DNA of 64,000 nt from Macrostomum hystrix (Eukaryota > Platyhelminthes > Macrostomidae), in contig CATNEN010000038.1 in NCBI GenBank assembly GCA_950097015.1, forward strand, positions 11,119,501 through 11,183,500, in the 5' to 3' direction. Both the position numbers and the translations under genes were made by a program. This document shows positions 1 to 12,080 of the stretch, in pieces; within the stretch, counting starts at the first letter, position 1; each line of letters starts with the position of its first letter. The notes under the pieces are model-generated. The model was not told the DNA's origin and did not search any database. It saw only the letters and a list, made by a program, of their open reading frames with translations.

Positions 1-463
1 CTCCCTGAGTCTCTCAACCACTCCCTGAGTCTCTCAACCACTCACTGAGTCTCTCTTTCGCTCCCTGAGTCTATCAACCTCTCCCTGAGTCTCTCAACCA
101 CTCCCTGAGTCTCTCAACCACTCACTGAGTCTCTCTTCTACTCACTGAGTCTCTCTTCCGCTCCCTGAGTCTCTCAACCACTCCCTGAGTCTCTCAACCA
201 CTCCCTGAGTCTCTCAACCACTCACTGAGTCTCTCTTTCGCTCCCTGAGTCTATCAACCTCTCCCTGAGTCTCTCAACCACTCCCTGAGTCTCTCAACCA
301 CTCACTGAGTCTCTCTTCCACTCCCTGACTCTCTCAACCTACCCCCGAGTCTCTGCTATCTTTCCCTGAGTCTCTCTTCCACTCCCTGAGTCTCTCTTCC
401 ACTCCCTGAGTCTCTCTTCCACTCCCTGAGTCTCTCTTCCACTCCCTGAGTCTCTCATTCTGT
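1..463. repeat. Tandem array, 20-bp unit, cut by window edge
   Basis: Direct repeats of CTCCCTGAGTCTCTCAACCA and close variants (CTCACTGAGTCTCTCTTCCG). The first bases of the window are already inside the array, so its left end is not visible. A block of several units at about 1-140 recurs at about 181-320, so there is a higher-order period. The strand shown is pyrimidine-rich. Confidence 0.95.
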
Positions 464-1462
464 CTCTATATCTCTAATATTTTTCGAGACATTGAGATAT
501 CCTCGCCTTTTGCTCTATTGCTAAGTTTTGAATGTACGAGTATATTTACATGTACCAAACTAGCAAACCTGAAAAACAAGTTCAGATGATTGCTGTGTTC
601 TCAAAACCTTTCTAAATCTCAGTTTTTTAATCTCAACTCTACAACACATCTTGTGCCAAAAAAGTAAAATCTCAACATGACAACAGGGTCAAGCATGCAG
701 TTTACTGTAAACAAAATCTAACCCACATCCTTCCCTGATGAGATTTAAACAAAATCTAACATGTTACTGGTATCTGGCCCCACATTCCCTCTAGGACAAC
801 CGTTACGATCCCCTAACCTCATCACAATGACCCGTAAGTTGGTACTGCTCCATGCTTTGTCCCTTTTACCACACTCCCACAGCAATCACTCCTCTATGGC
901 CTAGCAACTAAAACTGCAACAACAGACTTCTATGACAGACAAAAAATAAATGAATGCAATTTTTGCTCAAGGGAATTTCATTGTTGTTGTTCCACCGCTT
1001 TCACCTGCATATTTCTAACATTTCTTTTGTAATCGCTTTTTTACCTCTGCATGGGATAGATTAAATTATGATACGGAACCAGAATCGTCATAGATTAATT
1101 ATGCATCGCTATTAGACAATTCAATCTAATATCTTTTATTATTCTTTAACAGAAAAAATTGCTTTTGATAGCTGTCAGAAAAAAACTGAATTTTGACATT
1201 CGTCTCCACCCACCGCCTTGTTCTTGACTGCCCAAGGGGTGCAGCGAGCGAGTCAAGAGATAAATACAGAATTCAAATAAAAACTATCTGATAAACTCAT
1301 GATCTAGATGACGATGATAGAGATAGACGACCTGCGCCTGTGGCTATATTCTTTTCAATTTTGAACTCATTTGAGAAGCTAAAGCGGTAACAGTTGAGTA
1401 ACAATTCAAACTTTGGGGTCGGCCTTGCTAACCCAACCTAACAACTCAAATATACCCGTGTC
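464..1462. other. Non-repetitive AT-rich spacer
   Basis: I see no open frame of convincing length, no RNA gene and no repeat here. It separates two pyrimidine-rich arrays. Confidence 0.5.
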
Positions 1463-2565
1463 ACCCTCCCCTGTCCCATCTCATCTATACAGTGTCTCAT
1501 CTCTCCCCTGTCCCATCTCATCTATACAGTGTCTCATCTCTCCCCTGTCCCATCTCATCTATACAGTGTCTCATCTCTCCCCTGTCCCATCTCATCTATA
1601 CAGTGTCTCATCTCTCCCCTGTCCCATCTCATCTATACAGTGTCTCATCTCTCCCCTGTCCCATCTCATCTCTACATTGTCTCATCTCTCCCCTGTCCCA
1701 TCTCATCTCTACATTGTCTCATCTCTCCCCTGTCCAATCTCATCTCTACATTGTCTCATCTCTCCCCTGTCCCATCTCATCTCTACATTGTCTCATCTCT
1801 CCCCTGTCCCATCTCATCTCTACATTGTCTCATCTCTCCCCTGTCCCATCTCATCTCTAAATTGTCTCATCTCTCCCCTGTCCCATCTCATCTCTCCCGT
1901 GTCTCATCTCTCCCGTGCCTCATCTCTCCCGTGTCTCATCTTACCCGTGTCTCATCTCTCCCGTGTCTAATCTCTCCCGTGTCTCATCTCTCCCGTGTCT
2001 CATCTCTCCCGTGCCTCATCTCTCCCGTGTTTCATCTGTTCCGTGTCTCATCTCTCCCGTGTTTCATCTGTTCCGTGTCTCATCTCTCCCATGCCTCATC
2101 TCCCCCCGTGTCTCATCTCTCCCGTGTCTCATCTCTCCCGTGCCTCATCTCTCCCGTGTCTCATCTCTCCCTTGTATCATCTCTCCCTTGTATCATCTCT
2201 CCCGTGTTTTATCTTTCTCCCGTGTCTCATCTCTCCCTTGTATCATCTCTCCCTTGTATCATCTCTCCCGTGTTTTATCTTTCTCCCGTATCTCATCTCT
2301 CCCGTGTCTCATCTCTCCCTTGTATCATCTCTCCCTTGTATCATCTCTCCCGTGTTTTATCTTTCTCCCGTGTCTCATCTCTCCCTTGTATCATCTCTCC
2401 TTTGTATCATCTCTCCCGTGTTTTATCTTTCTCCCGTGTCTCATCTCTCCCTTGTATCATCTCTCCCATGCCTCATCTCTCCCGTGTCTCACCTCTCTCC
2501 CGTGTTTCATCTTTCTCCCGTGTCTCATCTCTTTCCTGTGTCTCATCTCTCCCCATTTTCTGATC
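1463..2565. repeat. Composite pyrimidine-rich satellite, 37-bp then 16-bp units
   Basis: About 1463-1890 is a 37-bp unit built from TCTCATCTCTCCCCTGTCCC plus a variable half (CATCTATACAG or CATCTCTACATTG). From about 1890 the array changes to a 16-bp unit, TCTCCCGTGTCTCATC, with TTGTATCATC and TTTTATC variants arranged in a higher-order pattern of about 110 bp. The same 16-bp unit recurs at 19.28-19.88 kb and a relative at 41.9-42.5 kb. Long Ser/Leu/Pro-rich frames across it (for example 1529-2563) are repeat artefacts. Confidence 0.95.
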
Positions 2566-3387
2566 TCTGACCTTGTCGCATTTCTTTTTATTGTCTAGTC
2601 TCACCCATGAAGTCAAATCTCACCAGAGTCGGAACACATTCCTCTGTCTATACGACTATAATCACACTTTGGTTGTATAAGGCCACCCACCCCTGTGTCA
2701 TTGAGTAAAGATTCCTTATTTTAACTATTTCTAATCTAAGATTCAGCTATGAAAAAGCCAATGATATAAAAAACAATGCTGGTCTGACTGATCCCAGGTC
2801 TACATAGTCAGCAACAAACGACTCTGAAGTGGGACCCATTTCTTTCCAAAAATACTGGGAGATTATCCTCCCAAAGTGGCTTCTCATTCGTTTCTTCTGT
2901 CCAAGCGCTTTCATATAATCCTCGTGTCGTTGCTGCATATTTTCAATGAGCTTTTTTCTGAATAAGTTACAGCTCCGAATGCCGCCAAAAAATGCCTGGT
3001 AATTTTTCTTTCACTACTAACATTTCTGAGTGGGATATTAAAATAGTCTGTAGGCGGAGCACAACTTTCAACTCCCCCTCCTCCCCTTTTCTCGCTAGCT
3101 CATAGTTTTTTTTGTTAATCACTTAAAAAACTTGTCGAGCAAACATTAGCAGGCGAAAATCATCTCACTTCCTCACTCCATGTAGCACACAAACATGCGC
3201 CAGTGTTAGTCAGACTTCAGACCAAGCCTACTACTCACTCGCCAGTTGAAAGTTTCTTACTGAATACTTATTAAACCAATACTTCAGGATCTGAAATCAA
3301 TTGTTCGCCATCTACAATACATCCTAGAGAAATTTTGGATCCGGAATATAAAAGTTGCATCTGTAAAATCATTTTAAGCATTTGTTA
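2566..3387. other. Spacer with one weak exon candidate
   Basis: Mixed unique sequence with no tandem repeat. The only coding signal I see is the short minus-strand frame listed separately at 2747-2938. Confidence 0.4.
2747..2938 (-). CDS. Possible short exon or gene, 63 residues, unrecognised
   Basis: The minus-strand frame of 63 codons ends in TAG. Its composition is non-repetitive and protein-like: charged N-terminal half (QQRHEDYMKALGQKKRMRSH), then ISQYFWKEMGP and an acidic stretch. A TTATTCAG acceptor-like site lies about 20 bases upstream of the ATG, so this could be a trans-spliced start or an internal exon that also includes KKLIEN before the Met. The last residues are hydrophobic and could be read-through past a donor near GGATCA/GTCAGA. 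I recognise no family. It may be a chance frame. Confidence 0.25.
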   Translation of the reverse strand: MQQRHEDYMKALGQKKRMRSHFGRIISQYFWKEMGPTSESFVADYVDLGSVRPALFFISLAFS

Positions 3388-4060
3388 TAATATCTGATTC
3401 AGGATCTGTAATATCTGATTCAGTGTCTGTAATATCGGATTCAGGATCTGTAATATCGGATTCCGTGTCTGTAATATCTGATTCAGGATCTGTAATATCT
3501 GATTCAGTGTCTGTAATATCGGATTCAGGATCTGTAATATCTGATTCAGAGTCTGTAATATCTGATTCAGAGTCTGTAATATCTGATTCAGTGTCTGTAA
3601 TATCTGATTCAGAGTCTGTAATATCTGATTCAGAGTCTGTAATATCTGATTCAGAGTCTGTAATATCTGATTCAGAGTCTGTAATATCTGATTCAGAGTC
3701 TGTAATAACTGATTCTGGATCTGTAATATCTGATTCAGAGTCTGTAATATCTGATTCAGAGTCTGTAATATCTGATTCAGAGTCTGTAATATCTGATTCA
3801 GAGTCTGTAATATCTGATTCAGAGTCTGTAATATCTGATTCAGGATCTGTAATATCAGATTCAGTGTCTGTAATATCTGATTCAGAGTCTGTAATATCTG
3901 ATTCAGTGTCTGTAATATCTGATTCAGAGTCTGTAATATCTGATTCAGTGTCTGTAATATCTGATTCAGAGTCTGTAATATCTGATTCAGAGTCTGTAAT
4001 ATCTGATTCAGAGTCTGTAATATCTGATTCAGAGTCTGTAATATCTGATTCAGAGTCTGT
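3388..4060. repeat. Tandem array, 21-bp unit
   Basis: About 32 copies of a 21-bp unit whose core is TAATATCTGATTCAGAGTCT, with GAG, GTG and GGA variants at one position. Because 21 is a multiple of 3 the array is open in several frames on both strands (acidic ITDSESD repeat on the minus strand), which explains the long ORFs here. Confidence 0.95.
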
Positions 4061-4727
4061 AGGGTTAATAATCGCAAAAGTTGTGAAAAGCAGAGCACTC
4101 GTGCTGCTGAAAAGAAAACAATTTTTCATAGCTTGAGTAGCCAAGTAGTCTTAGATGAGGCCAGTAGAAATCTATTTCCAAATCGACTCAGAGAATGCCA
4201 GGCAACTCGCGATCCCTTCTTAATTATTCAGGCCCGAATCTGCGAGCCAGGTAAACAATACTCACCCAACTCACACCCAAGGCAATCCACTTGACATGTC
4301 TGTCAAAAAGCGCACAAGCGCATGCTACACAAGTGTCATAATAGAAACAGGAGCACAAGCAGATTCTGCGACTAAAAAGACGCTGGCGTATAAGAAAACA
4401 CTTTTGGGAGAACGGGAGGAGAGGGGAGAGAGTGCCCCGCCCACTCAAATTTGGACAGCCGAGTCGATACCACCACTCGACAGGCATGGGAGCAGGTTTG
4501 AGTGGCAACCGGGGACTTTTATAGTGTAATTATTATTGTGCCGACACTGATTCATGAGATTGAGTCGGCGAGGTTGCAAAGGTATTGGAAACTTAATCAG
4601 GTACTCTGCCATTGTGTGTGCGCGTGTGTGTCAGTGTGGTTAGTGGGAAAGTCACTTCACACTGCAAACTGATTGAGTGTCAGAATATTTGAACAGGAGA
4701 TTGCGATAATGGGAGAAGAGAATGGGT
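4061..4727. other. Unique spacer
   Basis: No supported gene. A short CA/TG-rich patch (GTGTGTGCGCGTGTGTG) lies near 4614-4632, just before the next array. Confidence 0.4.
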
Positions 4728-5735
4728 ACATGGGAGAACGGGAGAATGGGAGAATGGGAGAATGGGAGAATGGGAGAATGGGAGAATGCGAGAATGGGAG
4801 AGTTGGAGAATGGGAGAAGTTTGAGAACGGGGAGTCGGAGAGTAGGATAATATGAGAATGGAAGGATAAGAGAATGGGAGGATGGGAGAATGGTATATTG
4901 TGAGAAGGGTAGAAAATGAGAATGGGAGAATAGGAGGATGGGAGAATGGGAGGATGGAAGAATGGGAGCATAGGAGAATGAGAGGATGGGAAAATGGGAG
5001 AATGTAATAACAATAGAACGGAGAATGTAGAGTATGGGGAGAACGGGAGAATGGGAGAATGGGAGAATGGGAGAATGGGAGAATGGGAGAATGGGAGAAT
5101 GCGAGAATGGGAGAGTTGGAGAATGGGAGAAGTTTGAGAACGGGGAGTCGGAGAGTAGGATAATATGAGAATGGAAGGATAAGAGAATGGGAGGATGGGA
5201 GAATGGTATATTGTGAGAAGGGTAGAAAATGAGAATGGGAGAATAGGAGGATGGGAGAATGGGAGGATGGGAGAATGGTATATTGTGAGAAGGGTAGAAA
5301 ATGAGAATGGGAGAATAGGAGGATGGGAGAATGGGAGGATGGAAGAATGGGAGCATAGGAGAATGAGAGGATGGGAAAATGGGAGAATGTAATAACAATA
5401 GAACGGAGAATGTAGAGTATGGGGAGAACGGGAGAATGGGAGAATGGGAGAATGGGAGAATGTAATAACAATAGAACGGAGAATGTAGAGTATGGGGAGA
5501 ACGGGAGAATGGGAGAATGGGACAGTGGGAGAATGAGAGGATGGGAGAATGAGAGGATGGGAGAATGAGAGGATGGGACAGTTAGAGAATGAGAGAATGA
5601 GAGAATGGGAGGATGGGACAGTTAGAGAATGGGAGAATGGGAGGATGGGACAGTTAGAGAATGAGAGAATGGGAGAGAGGGGGAGAATGGGAGAATGGGA
5701 GAACGTGAGAGTGGGAGAATGGGAGAATTTAAGAA
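4728..5735. repeat. Polypurine array, 8-bp unit with about 310-bp duplication
   Basis: The basic unit is GGGAGAAT. A block that includes GAGAGTTGGAGAATGGGAGA, then a GGGGAGTCGGAGAG segment, TATATTGTGAGAAGGG and TAATAACAATAGAACGG, occurs near 4790-5050 and again near 5100-5430, with a third partial copy near 5460-5510. The strand shown is almost pure purine plus T. Minus-strand Pro/Ser/His/Leu-rich frames are artefacts. Confidence 0.95.
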
Positions 5736-6911
5736 CGTGAATGAGAGTCTGCAAGTCCATCTAAAATCTATAAAAATCTAGTTATGATGGTTGCTATGCA
5801 AAGCCAGTCTTGACAATTTTTTACCACTAACAAAAACTTCTTAGATTTTGACCATTGTTTAAAACAAAATTTCCATACTGATTTTCTTCCATTTAATTGC
5901 TTGATGTCTTACAGCCCTGATGTCGGCAAGAACAAACGAATTTCTTATTTCTATAGGGTATAGGAGTGACATTCAGGTCCAGGCCAGCATAGTTCTGTAT
6001 AGGAAGACCCGTTGTCAATGCGAACAGCTGGTTCATCAGGAGTGAGTTCCGGACTCACAACTCGAGTTGATAATTGACATCATATTGGCGACAGTTTGGT
6101 GGCGCGAAGGGTGGGCGTGGCGATAACGCAGATTGAGTGTTATAGCCACAGGGAATGCGACTCATTGACCATCGCATATAATAGAGTTTAGAGGCAGGTG
6201 TGGCTGCCCCACCCTTACAAGTCCCTATTATTCTACAGTAGAGGCTAGGACCAGTCTAATATGCGTGAAAATGATTTGCTGAACAACCCCGCAGTCTAGC
6301 TGTTTGACCCCTTCGGGCTCGCTGTGTTTGACCACACAGCCTAACTTGCACGCTCTTGAAATTTTAATAACCCCCTCCTACTAATGTATGTTTGAGCACC
6401 TTCCATAGGAGATTGAGAATAGGGAATATGCCAACACACCCCACCGAGTGGTGTCAAGTTAGTGAGGATTCTGACAGCTAGAGAAAAAATCCCATACTAA
6501 TTTTATCCCAACTGCTAATTTGGGTCCAGATCTAATCTAATATATATTTTTTCCGAGTTGTGGAGGTGTGACCTGTCGACGCATCCTTAAAACCGTTTGC
6601 TCAGGTAAATAGACTATATAATATCTACAAAGGCTTCATTTTCAGGATCGCGAATAGACCCGCCCACTATTGGGTCTTATGCAATTCGACTTTGCTAATA
6701 AAAACTTTTTTTAGCTTGCCTTAAAAAAATTTTCTCTTGTAGGCCGAGATGTTAAACTGAACAAAAAACTTTGAATTTTTTTGTTAGACCAGAATATTTG
6801 ATCAAGTATTCCTGGTGTCTGACATCACATGCACACGTGAATACCTAATCAACTGCTGATACAAAAAATCCTCACTAACTTCCCAAAATTCCAGAGCATC
6901 AAAATTAAGAC
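5736..6911. other. Unique spacer
   Basis: Mixed-composition DNA of about 1.2 kb with no convincing frame, RNA gene or repeat. Confidence 0.4.
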
Positions 6912-7404
6912 CGAAGATCCTGAAATCCCAGATCCTGAAATCCCAGATCCTGAAATCCCAGGTCCTGAAATCCCAGATCCTGAAATCCCAGATCCTGAAA
7001 TCCCAGATCCTGAAATCCCAGATCCTGAAATCCCAGATCCTGAAATCCCAGATCCTGAAATCCCAGATCCTGAAATCCCAGATCCTGAAATCCCAGATCC
7101 TGAAATCCCAGATCCTGAAATCCCAGATCCTGAAATCCCAGATCCTGAAATCCCAGATCCTGAAATCCCAGATCCTGAAATCCAGATCCTGAAATCCAGA
7201 TCCTGAAATCCCAGATCCTGAAATCCCAGATCCTGAAATCCCAGATCCTGAAATCCCAGATCCTGAAATCCCAGATCCTGAAATCCCAGATCCTGAAATC
7301 CCAGATCCTGAAATCCCAGATCCTGAAATCCCAGATCCTGAAATCCCAGATCCTGAAATCCCAGATCCTGAAATCCCAGATCCTGAAATCCCAGATCCTG
7401 AAAT
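6912..7404. repeat. Tandem array, 15-bp unit A
   Basis: About 33 nearly perfect head-to-tail copies of GATCCTGAAATCCCA. Two copies near 7178-7206 have lost one C. The high homogeneity suggests recent expansion. It abuts a second 15-bp array of different sequence across a junction of about 30 bp. Confidence 0.97.
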
Positions 7405-7431
7405 CTGGGAGTGTCAAAGTGTCAGATTCAG

Positions 7432-7832
7432 GATCCCAAAGTGTCAGATCCCAAAGTGTCAGATCCCAAAGTGTCAGATCCCGAAGTGTCAGATCCCAAA
7501 GTGTCAGATCCCGAAGTGTCAGATCCCAAAGTGTCAGATCCCAAAGTGTCAGATCCCAAAGTGTCAGATCCCAAAGTGTCAGATCCCAAAGTGTCAGATC
7601 CCAAAGTGTCAGATCCCAAAGTGTCAGATCCCAAAGTGTCAGATCCCAAAGTGTCAGATCCCAAAGTGTCAGATCCCAAAGTGTCAGATCCCAAAGTGTC
7701 AGATCCCAAAGTGTCAGATCCCAAAGTGTCAGATCCCAAAGTGTCAGATCCCAAAGTGTCAGATCCCAAATTGTCAGATCCCAAAGTGTCAGATCCCAAA
7801 GTGTCAGATCCCAAAGTGTCAGATCCCAAAGC
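7432..7832. repeat. Tandem array, 15-bp unit B
   Basis: About 27 copies of AAAGTGTCAGATCCC, nearly perfect, with rare G for A and T for G changes. The period equals that of the neighbouring array but the sequence differs. Repetitive frames SDPKV and RSQSV are artefacts of the 15-bp period. Confidence 0.97.
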
Positions 7833-10287
7833 AAAATGAGACCCGCAACTATTGAGAACCGGAGGTTCCTGCGAGAAAACAGAACAGCTCTTGACGATGT
7901 GTGCCAATATAGCCAGCTTGTGTGTCCAAGGCACGAAGGCGGGCAGGACAATCAAAGTGGCGACAGAAGGCAAAGAGACGAGTGAGGGCAATTTTGGAAA
8001 GCTAACAATTAAACAGGTGTCTACTTTGTGTTTCCGTGTTTTGACAAAGCCTTCCGCCTAGTCCCCAGCTCATTTTAAGACAATAATTTTTCCGAAGCAG
8101 ATTTTTTCGCAAGAGGGCCTCTTCGAAGACGGAGACTTTCGAGTGTTTGTTCACTTTCCACAATCCTGCGAATTCCTGCAGTTTAGGAAGCGAAAATTCA
8201 ATAAAATGACGTCACCATTTTGAAAGCAGAGGCGACAAAAAGAAGACAAAAAATATTTGTTCCAACACGCACACAGCATTCGCATTTGAAGTGTGTTTGA
8301 CTTTGAGCAATGAATTGTCAAAAGCTGTGACGGAAGTTCTGGGATCACGGCCGGTTGCTGGGTCCCCTAGCAACTCAGGAAATCTCCGACGCCTAAACTT
8401 CTTCCGCTGCGGAGTGACAACGTTTGTCTACGAAACCAAACATTCCTTTTAGTCGACTGTCGCTGGGCGGTGGGGTGAGAAAATATGAAGATGAGATCGA
8501 ACTCAAGTTCCACGCCAAGGGGATTAGAGGCTTTTAAGTTGGCCGACGCCTGGCCAGTGAAATTCTATAAGCGGGACAAGAATCGGCTAATGGATTGATG
8601 GGAGAATCTTTTGATGCCAGATTAATCTTGCTGAGATTCCTCTAGTTAAATAGCGGGAATTCTCCAGTCTGATCGACCATTAAAAAGGAGCTGTTTTTAA
8701 AGCTTTGAGCTGTGCTCAACTTTCAGTTGTTTCACTGAGAGCGCCAAAAGTCTTAAAACCTGCTTTGAAGCGTTAGCGGATAGCCTGAGCGGAGTATCCT
8801 TTGTGCTCAGAACTGCACGACTTCATCAGGCTAAGTGGCTCGCTATGCAATGGTCAGTGTCTCCACTATTAACTCCCCGTGTCTCAACCTCTTCTTATCC
8901 TGTCTTTATCTGACACAGTCTCCTCTTGCAGTGAGTTGCTGAGATAATGAATTTGCGAGCCGTGGAGGAAGGGGTTGAGGTGATTTCGGAGATTTGCCGC
9001 CCAGGCCGCAATCAGGAGCGCCAAGGAAAGCGGAGACGCAAATGAAAGAGATTAGGAATCTTGGGGGGGTGGGTAGCGGAAGCGGTTGGAGACTGCGAAA
9101 GAGAATGAAGCGAAATTAGCGGCCCCAGTCAAATTGGCAATCGCGCGCCGCTCCACTTTTCTCTTTTAGTTTTCGCATTTCCCTGAGCTTCAATATTGAT
9201 CGAGTCTCTCTCTCTCTCTCTATCATAAACTCGCTTTGATTTCTGCTGCTGCCAGCACTGCTGTGTCTGTGTCTTCTTCAAATTGTTAATCTACTCTTCT
9301 ATGAACAGGAAAAGATGAATAGGAAGAGAAGGAGAGGGGAGGGGGGAGATTGGGCATGCAATCTCTCGGATGCCGATTGAGTGAGTCGGTTCTCCTCCGC
9401 CCCCTATTACCCCGGCTTGAGAACCTGATTACACCCCTCTCAAAGGACCTATTAGCGATGATGGAGGAGGGGACCCGCCAAGGCCCGGGCGCTGACGTCC
9501 CAGGAGTCTGTGTTGGAGGGCCGGAGGCTGCTGCTGTATTGAAAAACAATCATTGGCCGCGGAGTTCACGCGTGACCAGCAATCAAGGGGAAATCGCTGA
9601 CCGCTTACTCAAAAACATTTTTTTATTCGGCGCCGTGTCATATTCTCGTTGCTGAAGACTTGGCGGCTCTGGGGACTTATTTTCATTTCTCTGCTACATT
9701 TGAAAGTTGTTTCCATTGAAATTGCAGCCATGGGCCAGTAATATAGTTAGCTAGATTTATAATTATGATTATCCTCAAGGTCATGAAGGCGTGAAATGCT
9801 TGACTGCGTGTTTTAGACTTAAATTAAGAAATATGCCTCGAAATTTAGCAAAGTTTCAGCCTGCCCTAGTAGAAAAGGCTCCGATAGCTTAGGGATCGTT
9901 TATCCAATTATGCGGCCCACGGTGCCATCTGTCAAGAAGTTTAAAAAGTTTCAAGAATTGAGCACAATATTCTTATAGAAAAAATTGTTTCTGCGCTACC
10001 AGAAAGCAGAAACCGAATCGAGGCTGGGAAAGTGATTATGCAACATGCTGTCTTATTGTGTCTTTTTCCAAATTGAGTTGCTTTAAAAAATGCCTATAGG
10101 GGCCCGCTTCTCAAGAATGAAGGGGAGTAGCTATACATTCGCCCCCATTGTGTGTGTTTTTTTTATTTTCTGCCTCACTTTTCCCCTCGATAAAAACAAT
10201 GGGGGGCAGCAGTTAAGGAGTGAGTAAAAAAATTATTGAAAGTGAATGAGATCCAGCACTCAATGCTTGCGTCATAGCTCTCCGTAG
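7833..10287. other. Unique region of about 2.4 kb without supported genes
   Basis: A (CT)n run sits at about 9207-9224. Several frames of 60-100 codons occur (for example 9350-9655 plus and 9286-9549 minus) but overlap each other and show no family signature or splice context. The GC content is higher near 8.9-9.6 kb, so regulatory sequence or an undetected exon is possible. Confidence 0.4.
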
Positions 10288-12080
10288 AATGGGGAGAAGA
10301 CACGGATAGGGGGGAGAAGACACGGATAGGGGGAGAAGACACGGAGAGGGGGAGAAGACAAGGAGAGGGTAAGAGGACACATATATAGGGGTAGAAGACA
10401 CAGTTATAAGGGGGAGAAGACACAATTATAAGGGGGAGAAGACACAATTATAAGGGGGAGAAGACACAGAGAAGACAGATACTGGGGTAGAAGAGACAAT
10501 TATAAGTGGGAGAAGACACAGATATAGGGGGGAGAAGAAGACACAGATATAGGGGGGAGAAGAAGACACAGATATAGGGGGGAGAAAAAGACACAGATAT
10601 AGGGGGGAGAAGAAGACACAGATATAGGGGGGAGAAGAAGACACAGATATAGGGGGGAGAAGAAGACACAGATATAGGGGGGAGAAGAAGACACAGATAT
10701 AGGGGGGAGAAGAAGACACAGATATAGGGGGGAGAAGAAGACACAGATATAGGGGGGAGAAGAAGACACAGATATAGGGGGAAGAAGAAGACACAGATAT
10801 AGGGGGGGAGAAGAAGACACAGATATAGGGGGGAGAAGAAGACACAGATATAGGGGGGAGAAGAAGACACAGATATAGGGGGGGAGAAGAAGACACAGAT
10901 ATAGGGGGGAGAAGAAGACACAGATATAGGGGGGAGAAGAAGACACAGATATAGGGGGGAGAAGAAGACACAGATATAGGGGGGAGAAGAAGACACAGAT
11001 ATAGGGGGGAGAAGAAGACACAGATATAGGGGGAGAAGAAGACACAGATATAGGGGGGAGAAGAAGACACAGATATAAGGGGAGAAGAAGACACAGATAT
11101 AGGGGGGAGAAGAAGACACAGATATAGGGGGGAGAAGAAGACACAGATATAGGGGGGAGAAGAAGACACAGATATAGGGGGAGAAGAAGACACAGATATA
11201 GGGGGGAGAAGAAGACACAGATATAGGGGGGAGAAGAAGACACAGATATAGGGGGGAGAAGAAGACACAGATATAGGGGGGAGAAGAAGACACAGATATA
11301 GGGGGGAGAAGAAGACACAGATATAGGGGGGAGAAGAAGACACAGATATAGGGGGGAGAAGAAGACACAGATATAGGGGGGGGAAGAAGACACAGATATA
11401 GGGGGGAGAAGAAGACACAGATATAGGGGGGAGAAGAAGACACAGATATAGGGGGGAGAAGAAGACACAGATATAGGGGGAGAAGAAGACACAGATATAG
11501 GGGGGAGAAGAAGACACAGATATAAGGGGAGAAGAAGACACAGATATAGGGGGGAGAAGAAGACACAGATATAGGGGGGAGAAGAAGACACAGATATAGG
11601 GGGGAGAAGAAGACACAGATATAGGGGGAGAAGAAGACACAGATATAGGGGGGAGAAGAAGACACAGATATAGGGGGGAGAAGAAGACACAGATATAGGG
11701 GGGAGAAGAAGACACAGATATAGGGGGGAGAAGAAGACACAGATATAGGGGGGAGAAGAAGACACAGATATAGGGGGAGAAGAAGACACAGATATAGGGG
11801 GGAGAAGAAGACACAGATATAGGGGGGAGAAGAAGACACAGATATAAGGGGAGAAGAAGACACAGATATAGGGGGAAGAAGAAGACACAGATATAGGGGG
11901 AAGAAGAAGACACAGATATAGGGGGAGAAAACATGGAGAGGAAGAGAAGAAACAAAGAGGGGGAGAAGACACGGAGCGGGAGAGACACGGAGAGAGTTAG
12001 AGAACACAGATATTGGGGTAGAAGACACTCAGAGAGGGGCAGAAGACAAATTGAGGGGAAGAGGACACAGATGGGGGGAG
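10288..12080. repeat. G-rich polypurine array, 25-bp unit
   Basis: About 60 copies of a 25-bp unit made of AGGGGGGAGAAGAAGACACA plus GATAT, most regular between about 10515 and 11925; length variants of 24 and 26 bp change the G-run. Degenerate 18-22-bp relatives flank it on both sides (AGGGGGAGAAGACACGGA). Every unit carries a run of five or more G. Minus-strand frames of up to 558 codons (LLLPPISVSS repeats) arise from the repeat and are not annotated. Confidence 0.97.

Noticed and set aside
3374-4144. Acidic ITDSESD repeat protein
   Set aside because: The 21-bp period keeps several frames open on both strands. There is no start context or unique flanking coding sequence, so a real protein is not supported.
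6905-7991. Repetitive frames across the paired 15-bp arrays
   Set aside because: Same reason: 15-bp periodicity, with no codon-level asymmetry between strands.
9286-9655. Overlapping frames of 87 and 101 codons on opposite strands
   Set aside because: No splice context, no family signature and mutual overlap; I could not support either.
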